A stretch of DNA of 57,330 nt from Symsagittifera roscoffensis (taxonomy: Eukaryota; Xenacoelomorpha; Acoela; Convolutidae). The notes beneath the pieces are model-generated. The model was given only the letters and a program-made list of their open reading frames with translations, ran no database searches and was not told the origin of the DNA. The position numbers and the translations under genes were made by a program. Shown here one piece after another: positions 51,137 to 57,330 of the stretch (position 1 is the first letter of the stretch; the number at the start of each line of letters is the position of its first letter). Location of the stretch: NCBI RefSeq assembly GCF_963678635.1, contig NW_026971713.1, forward strand, positions 1 through 57,330, given 5' to 3'.

Positions 51137-53760
51137 CAGTGCGTATGAAAACGCACACACAGCAATTTTGATCTTTTGGTTCAAGTGTTTTAATTACATA
51201 AGACTCGTTGGAATAATTATTAATCTTCTTCTAGACGCTTAAATGAACGAAAAACATTTATACATTTAAAACCACTAAGTTAGAGAATTTAAAAAACATA
51301 CAAAACAACATATAAAAAAAATCAATCAGAAAAACAATCATTTATACCTACGCGAACACAGACTCTTATGATTATTTCTGATTTCGCCCAACCATCTGAA
51401 GAAAACAGTGAGGTGAACTATTTTAGAAACTTCTAGAAACACCGCAGTTTAAATAATTTCAGTTAAAGTTTGTATCACTTATACATACATGATTACATAC
51501 ATAGACACGTACATAGCAGCATTTTATACATTGAAACAAACAAATAAACCTAGTGATGTTTCAAATCCAGAATAAATTTCAATTTTTTTAGTTAGAAATT
51601 CCGGTTGTACGTATGAGGTTGCTAAGGTAAACACATAAATGAGTATATCCATACAAAACCATTATCATACACTCTATACTTCTACCTTGGCAAAGATTGA
51701 CGTTAAAACGTAGTATCTGGTACATTCATATCATCTAGTGAAGTATTACAGAATTGAGTTTAGTTTATTTGTAGTTCTAGTTAGGGTTTTATGTTTGAAG
51801 ATATAGTTATATTTCATAGTTCTAATTACAGATACACGTCTGAAATTGTTTTTATACTTTAGAGTTATAGTTACACATTAGTTGCACTCGTCAATATTTG
51901 ATTTGATGAGCATGTACTTTAGTACAGACCAGCATAAAATAACTTATAAAGGTATAAAGCCACATCCATATAACCATACCCATATGCCCTGCTTACACCG
52001 TTAGAAGGGAGAAGAAATTGAATTGACTCCGACATCATTTTTTTATTCAACGGCAATTTCGTATCCTAAAACGTGTTCGAGACTTTCAGTAAAATACGCA
52101 TGTTTTTTAATAAAAAGACATTATTACAATTTGCAAGAAAACAGGCGTACATCCAATATGTTTTACGTGCGTACACATATAATTATACTCACTTGTATGT
52201 CTATGTTCTGTATTGCACAAGTACAGCAACTGGTGATATGTGATCGCTTTCTTGACTTATATGGAACTAAGGTCATGTTGAGTTGAGATTGACTTACTCT
52301 ATAGATTGTTTCTGCACTTCTAAACATACAAACAAACAACTGATTTTTTTTTTCATACCGTTTTTCATACCGTTTCGGACACACACATAATTATTAAATA
52401 TGTATATACATCCAGAAGTACAATTATATTTACATACGCAAAACGCAAAAACACACGCTTTTTTGTTTGTAGTATTTGATACATCTGTTGTACTTATAAA
52501 GTGTCTGGTGAAAAACTCTTACCTAAACTCCAAAAAACAAAATGGAGTTTAGGTAAGAGAAAAATTTCAAAGAGCTATACCTCTCAAATCATTCTGTGAA
52601 GCAAAACAATTATTAAATAATGGCAATAATGTTTTCATAAAGCCACAGTACAACATCAAAACTTGATTAAACGATTACAGAGAAATACCCACACAAATAA
52701 GCAACACAGACTCAGTTAGACAAACGATCAATTGAAGTCTCAAGTCCATTCACAGTATCGTGTTAAATCCGCTGGAAAACTCCAGCCAAACACAAAAAAT
52801 AACAACAACGAATTTATACGTTAGTTCATTTTCAGCTGCTGACAAAACTCCTCCGTATAAATACAAATATTTTCTAATGAAAAACGTTCATAAGGACAAG
52901 CAAAGAAACACGCAGCTATTAAAAACACACATAAACACCGCTTACGGACAATATATACGTACACAAGCATACATGTACGTGATTTTATTTAAAAACGTAA
53001 ACAAAGTCTTATATATACAAAGTATCTGGTATGTGTTCAAAAAAAAAAGTTTTTTTTTTGAATTTATTTAGTCTTGGAGACAAATCACCAAAAACTTGGA
53101 TTTTTTTCTGAGTTAGAGTCATACATCTATTTGTAGTTATAATTCTGGTAATTGATTGTTAAGCATTAAAAAAATCAAAAATTTTGCAACAACATAAAAA
53201 TATATTTACGTGTAAGTAAACAAACATACAAAATGCATGCCTACTTAAGCAAAACGTACAAACAATTATTTATACACACGTATCTGGTACATTTGTTTTT
53301 CACTTTGTGTAGTATCTAGTAAAATAGACTTTCGTATCGAAAATTAGGTTGAGTTTGATGAGTTAAACACCTAAATACGACGTGTCAATATCTCAAGTTG
53401 GCTCATCGAGCAAGTAAATGAAAGATGTTCGTGTCCAAATTTGCTACGTAAAACACAAAAACAAATTTCCTACAATTTTAAACAATGTATATCAGTCATT
53501 ACATATATACACAAAAACACACAGGCTTTATATACACGGAAATACAAATATATTTCTGAAGAATATCTAGTAATTATTAGAAAATTGGTGAAAATTTTAA
53601 AGAAAATCAAGGAGAAAGAGTAGAAAAAATTTACCTTAAAGTTGGTGTACTAAATATTGTTACAATTCTAAAGCTGTTTCAGCGAGCGCATTCTTTCAAA
53701 CATACTTACGTACAAAAGAAACTTACATGAAAATTGTGTATACACAAACATTGTTTGAAT
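51137..53760. repeat. Inner unit of the right palindrome arm (inverted)
   Basis: A single inverted copy combining features found separately in U1 (the 44100-44190 segment, mirrored at 52780-52850) and U3 (49078-49350, mirrored at 52023-52286). It is therefore the most complete representative of the unit. It has a private hairpin at 52516-52559. Noncoding. Confidence 0.8.
52516..52559. repeat. Perfect 16-bp hairpin
   Basis: CTCTTACCTAAACTCC (52516-52531) and its exact complement GGAGTTTAGGTAAGAG (52544-52559), loop of 12 nt A-rich. The equivalent place in U1 (44395-44455) has diverged sequence without the hairpin. Confidence 0.85.
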
Positions 53761-53934
53761 CTTAGAGGAAAACAGTCAAAGACCTGCAAAAAATCTCATA
53801 CGCTCATAAACACACAAACGCTCATTGTACATTTTTACTGTTCGTTGAAGTATTTGTAAAAATTATTTATAACTAAGGAGCATAAACTAGATTGAGCTTG
53901 AGTTCAAGTTTTAGTTCCAGTTAAGCTTTGCATA

Positions 53935-54300
53935 TCGTAATTTATTTTGAAACATTTCTAAGAGAATACCCATATAGTTTTTATAGATGCATACTTATTA
54001 TATACTTAAAAGGAAAAAAAAACAAGCTACAAAAAACCACACTTTCATACAGAAGATACATGCAATTAAGCAAACCTAAACTCAGATATATATGCATGCA
54101 AAATTTCAACAGAGCACATACCTTACATTCATCAAAACTACATACAGACAAAATAAAAAGTATCAACATCAAACAGATGTATATGCATGCATACAAAATA
54201 CACGTGTACATGCATATGTATATGCATGCATACATATTACACTGTACACGCAACTTACATGCATCAAAGGTACATCGAAACACTAATTAAAAGAGCCCAA
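53935..54300 (-). repeat. Repeat R1, copy 3
   Basis: Inverse partner of copy 2. The alternating purine-pyrimidine run is at 54198-54236 (39 nt). Confidence 0.85.
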
Positions 54301-54799
54301 CAAGTTTACATGCATGCATACATTTTGCACAAGTATAAACAAATAAAGAAACAAACATAATTTTCATGCACACATATATAGATACACTAAAAAAACTAAA
54401 AAAGACACTCTGACATACATAGATGGAGACATACATACATCAGTAAAAACTTACATTTTACAAGCGTTAACATAAATGCAAAGAAACATACACAGTTTAA
54501 CAACATGTATATATGCATATACATCATTAATTATACATATACAAGCATAGTTTCATCATAACCGATACCTACACAAAAGGTTTCTAGGTTTCATTTCATA
54601 TGGCTCAGATTCAAGAAAATCTAAAAACAGAAACATGCAATCAAAACGATCCATTAGTTGGTTAGGTAGTTTTTTTTTCAGTTTCAAGTTAAAGTGCTTT
54701 TGAAAGCACTTATCATAGTAAAAACACTTAATACTACAACTAACACTAATGTTTTCCTTGTCCGTTTTCCCAATGTGACGGGGTTGGACATTCGGTAAG

Positions 54800-54990
54800 T
54801 GAGTATGCGATATTTCAGGTGAGGGTTTTCTGAATAGCGTTCAATTTACCTGATAGAGGACAACGGTTTCTCCATGCCAATTGATCAAAGCAGACTGTGA
54901 ATTTGACCCATAAGTTATTCAGGTTATCGTTTAACACGATCGATCCAGCGTTTTTTTAAGTCTTCCAGCTGGTCTTTTTCCTAGGACTGA
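54800..54990 (-). pseudogene. LINE C-terminal fragment, right arm
   Basis: Reverse-complement counterpart of 41958-42130, with the same RPAG..KRW-D-like coding region and the downstream GTTTTCTGAATAGCG block. More stops are present. It confirms that the LINE piece predates formation of the palindrome. Confidence 0.55.
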
Positions 54991-55019
54991 AAAAATGATC
55001 CATTGATTTTAGCGCAATG

Positions 55020-55373
55020 GTCATTTTGAAACAATTTCTAACAGAATACCCATATGTTTACATAGATACATACTTATAATATACTTGAAAGTGAAGAAAC
55101 AAGCTACGAAAAACCCACACTTTTATACAGAGATACATGCAATTAAACAAACCTAAACTCGTATACTTTCGCATGCGAAATTTCAACCGCGCACATACCT
55201 TACATTCATCAAAAGTACATACAGACAATAAAAAAAGTATCAAAACATATGTACATGCAACATACAAAATATACGTGCACATGCATATGTATATGCATGC
55301 ATACATATTATACTGTACACACAATTTAAATACATCAAACTTACAAGGAAAACACTAATTAAAAGAACCCAAC
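55020..55373 (-). repeat. Repeat R1, copy 4
   Basis: Inverse partner of copy 1. The alternating purine-pyrimidine run is at 55269-55308 (40 nt), and it is flanked by the same TATAAG hexamer microsatellite (55375-55400). Confidence 0.85.
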
Positions 55374-55589
55374 TATAGGTATAAGTATAAGTATAAGTAA
55401 AAGAACCCCTAGGACAATAAGTATGAATAGTTTTATGCTTATGTAGTTTTCCCCAGACAACTGCTTTTTTATGCACCCATTGATTTCAAAAATTTCTACT
55501 TATTGAATTAGTGCCGAATCCCTTTAAACAACAAGCGCATGAATTTTTTTTCGTTTTTTTGAGGAATACTCCATTCGACCTGAAATCAA

Positions 55590-55870
55590 ACACTTTGTTT
55601 TTATCAACTCAATTTTTAAACTGAATTTTTTTTTGCAATGCCTTGTTCCAAGTAGTAAACGTCTCAAAACACAAAGAATCAGTTTCAGCTAACATCAGAA
55701 GATCATCTGCATAAAGCGTATCCTATGGTACAATGGAAATACAATTTTTTCGTAGCTTGTTCCCCTTACTATTATAAATAACACAGAGCTAAGTGTCGAC
55801 CCTTGATGCACGTCCTACTTTAATTTTAAAGTGATCACTGCGTTTTTTGGGGCCGACGAGCTCTGGTTTT
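55590..55870 (-). pseudogene. LINE reverse transcriptase fragment, right arm, YADD retained
   Basis: The minus strand reads DVHQGSTLSSVLFIIV (about 55830-55780) and then, in a second frame, DTLYADDLLMLAETDSLCFE (55725-55665) followed by FTTWNKALQKK. YADD is the RT catalytic box, intact in this copy though the left-arm copy has lost it. Stops and shifts on both sides make it non-functional. Confidence 0.7.
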
Positions 55871-55989
55871 TGACTCAATGTAGCCTCAGAGCCTGTCGGT
55901 TTTGACTTGTAATCCATAAAAAACAACAGTCTAACGGATCGGATCGCCTTGTTCTACTATCGATAAAAACCAACACTCTTTTGAAATGA

Positions 55990-56160
55990 ACAAATAAGGA
56001 GTCGTTGAGAGCAGTGCTCTTCAAACTGCATTTTTCAGACCAAAACTCCTTGTCGACCGGATGCCCTTCGCTTTGATGCAGGCCTACTTCAATTTCGAAG
56101 TAACCACTGCGTCCTTGGGGCTGTTGAACTCTGGTTTTTCGACTCTTTTTATTAATTTTT
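55990..56160 (-). pseudogene. Outer LINE-derived duplicate
   Basis: Part of a 118-codon frame (56231-55875). Its QQPQGRSGYFEIEVGLHQ stretch repeats the VGVHQ-flanking block already present at 55870-55800, then diverges into non-LINE sequence. The left arm has the equivalent at 40975-41050. The block was therefore duplicated before the palindrome formed. Confidence 0.5.
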
Positions 56161-56230
56161 TTTAAAAGTACCAGGTTTTTGGTAGCTCTGTGATACCTCA
56201 GAGCCCGCCGGTTGTTGATTTTATGATCCA

Positions 56231-56970
56231 TAACGCCAACTTTCTAAACGGGTCCGTCTTGATCTACCATCGATAAAAGGAAAATTCTTCTTAATCGAGA
56301 CGTCTAACCCTTTTTTCTTTTTCTTGGCTTGAGACTGGCAGTTCAATCTTAATAGCAAAACAAAACAGGCGGTTTCTTAGTACAAACAAACAAATGCCAC
56401 AATCATAATTAGTACGAGAAATTATATCATTTTTAATTTTGTGTATCTTAAAGTTGTCGTAGTTTGTTGTTGCAGATTTTGATATTCGCATTTATTCTGA
56501 ACTTTTCGTATAGCTCTGATTAATTTTTGAATTTTTTGAAGTCAAAGGGGTTACACTTTGCACTTTTTTTCATTATAAATCCAACATTCTAACGGCTCGC
56601 CTTGATCTACCATCAAAAAAAGCCAAAATTCTTCTTAATCGAAACAAATCATGAGTTTGTTTGGAGCCTTGCCCCTTTACAGTGCATTTTCAGACCAAAA
56701 TGTATTGGAACGCATATACTTCGTGACGTTTAAACTCTTTTCTTTTTCTTGGCTTGAGACTGGCAGTTCAACTTTTAAAAAACAAGACAGAATTGGTGGT
56801 GTCGTAATACAAACAAACATATGCCACAATCATAATAATTAGTACTAGAAATTATATCACTTTCAAATTGGGTATCTAAAAGTTGTCGTAGTTTGTTGTT
56901 GCTTGCTTTTTATATTCACAATTATTCGGAACTTTTCTTATTGCTCTGAATAATTTTTGCTAATACATAA
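56231..56970. repeat. ~420-bp tandem duplication outside the palindrome
   Basis: Two copies, about 56240-56530 and 56590-56960. Shared blocks are CTTGATCTACCATC, TTCTTCTTAATCGA, TTTTCTTGGCTTGAGACTGGCAG, TGCCACAATCATAAT, AGTTGTCGTAGTTTGTTGTTGC and TGCTCTGAATAATTTTTG. A CAGACCAAAA(C/T) word in the second copy (56691) also occurs at 56037 and, mirrored, near 41038. No coding family. Confidence 0.8.
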
Positions 56971-57330
56971 AAAAACTGGCATTTACAAAAGTTTCAGAAA
57001 CTTTTGTTGCAAAAAGTGGTGTGACTTAATTTTTTTCGTTTTGATTTAAAATTCTGCTTATTCAAAATGCTTCATAGTTTTAGTTTTTTCTCTCTTTCTT
57101 GAGAGCTCCTATGTGTTTTTTCAGTTCAATTTGTCATTTCTTCAATCGGTGACATGTAAAGAACTTCAGTTTAGACAATCCTAAAAGATTTTTGTCAAAA
57201 AATTCAATTCTTATAATCTGTGATTTTTTGTTTTTGCTCTAGAATTCGGCCCCTTATAAACAATCAATTCTCTGTCAGTAGTATGAAATTGACCACGGTC
57301 ATATTAGGTAAAAATGATTGTCGCAGTTTT
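56971..57330. other. AT-rich end of window, nothing recognised
   Basis: T-rich noncoding sequence without repeats shared with the rest of the window that I could see, and without coding motifs. Confidence 0.4.

Larger units (their letters stand above)
50736..56130. repeat. Right arm of a 15-kb imperfect palindrome
   Basis: Reverse-complement partner of the left arm with a single copy of the inner unit. Near the centre the match is very close, as in GTCAACTTACAGTGCGTATG at 51128 against the CATACTCATTTAAAGTTGAC stretch at 50322. Centre symmetry falls inside the third TIR element (about 50736). The arms differ by many substitutions and indels, so the palindrome is not a fresh assembly duplicate of one molecule. 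Confidence 0.88.

Noticed and set aside
40940-56130. Hammerhead or other self-cleaving ribozyme motifs in the repeats
   Set aside because: Looked for a CTGATGA...GAAA core in R1, TIR elements and inner units; none with plausible stems was found.

Overview
The window looks like transposon-dense intergenic DNA from an AT-rich invertebrate nuclear genome. It holds a Ty3/gypsy-type retroelement family, non-LTR (LINE) reverse-transcriptase fragments and Polinton/Maverick-like DNA-transposon genes, all broken to different degrees. I see no intact host gene, rRNA, convincing tRNA or CRISPR. The species cannot be named from the sequence. Composition changes near 26.4 kb: the left part has mixed composition and dense broken coding frames, and the right part is strongly AT-rich.

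0.5-11.6 kb: a Ty3/gypsy element on the minus strand (element 1). In element order it has broken gag, protease, RT, RNase H, a full-length integrase frame with an intact D,D-35-E triad, and a 3' LTR (TGTTGA...TATACA). A 1157-bp tandem duplication covers the integrase/LTR junction. A 0.78-kb segment with a clean 177-codon frame of unknown origin sits between gag and protease. 11.8-12.85 kb: a minisatellite whose unit is itself a hairpin, with a 372-bp higher-order repeat.

12.9-21.0 kb: a second member of the same family on the plus strand (element 2), head-to-head with the first. Gag is deleted, the RT active-site segment is deleted and the protease Asp is lost. Downstream of integrase it carries about 1.2 kb absent from element 1, ending in what looks like a degenerate macro (ADP-ribose-binding) domain and a poly-G tract. 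21.4-26.4 kb: a third plus-strand polyprotein unit (element 3) with a coiled-coil N-terminus, an SGNH (GDSL) hydrolase-like domain, a possible second such module, a C-terminal membrane segment and another poly-G tract.

26.8-36.7 kb: remains of a Polinton-like element. On the minus strand are a protein-primed type B DNA polymerase with its catalytic Asp positions altered, a Walker A packaging-ATPase remnant, a small membrane-protein frame and two unassigned frames. A roughly 2-kb inverted repeat (32.7-34.9 / 35.1-36.7 kb) carries two copies of a C2H2 zinc-finger N-terminal coding region behind short TGACGTCA repeats. Inside the left arm two back-to-back hairpins share the same loop. 36.9-40.15 kb: a 1.45-kb noncoding tandem array.

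40.9-56.1 kb: one large imperfect palindrome. The outer arms carry LINE fragments and a noncoding repeat with 28-40-nt alternating purine-pyrimidine runs. The inner left arm is a tandem triplication, each unit ending in a roughly 0.8-kb element with about 190-bp terminal inverted repeats and a GC-rich structured core. The third of these is the palindrome centre. A small tandem duplication closes the window.
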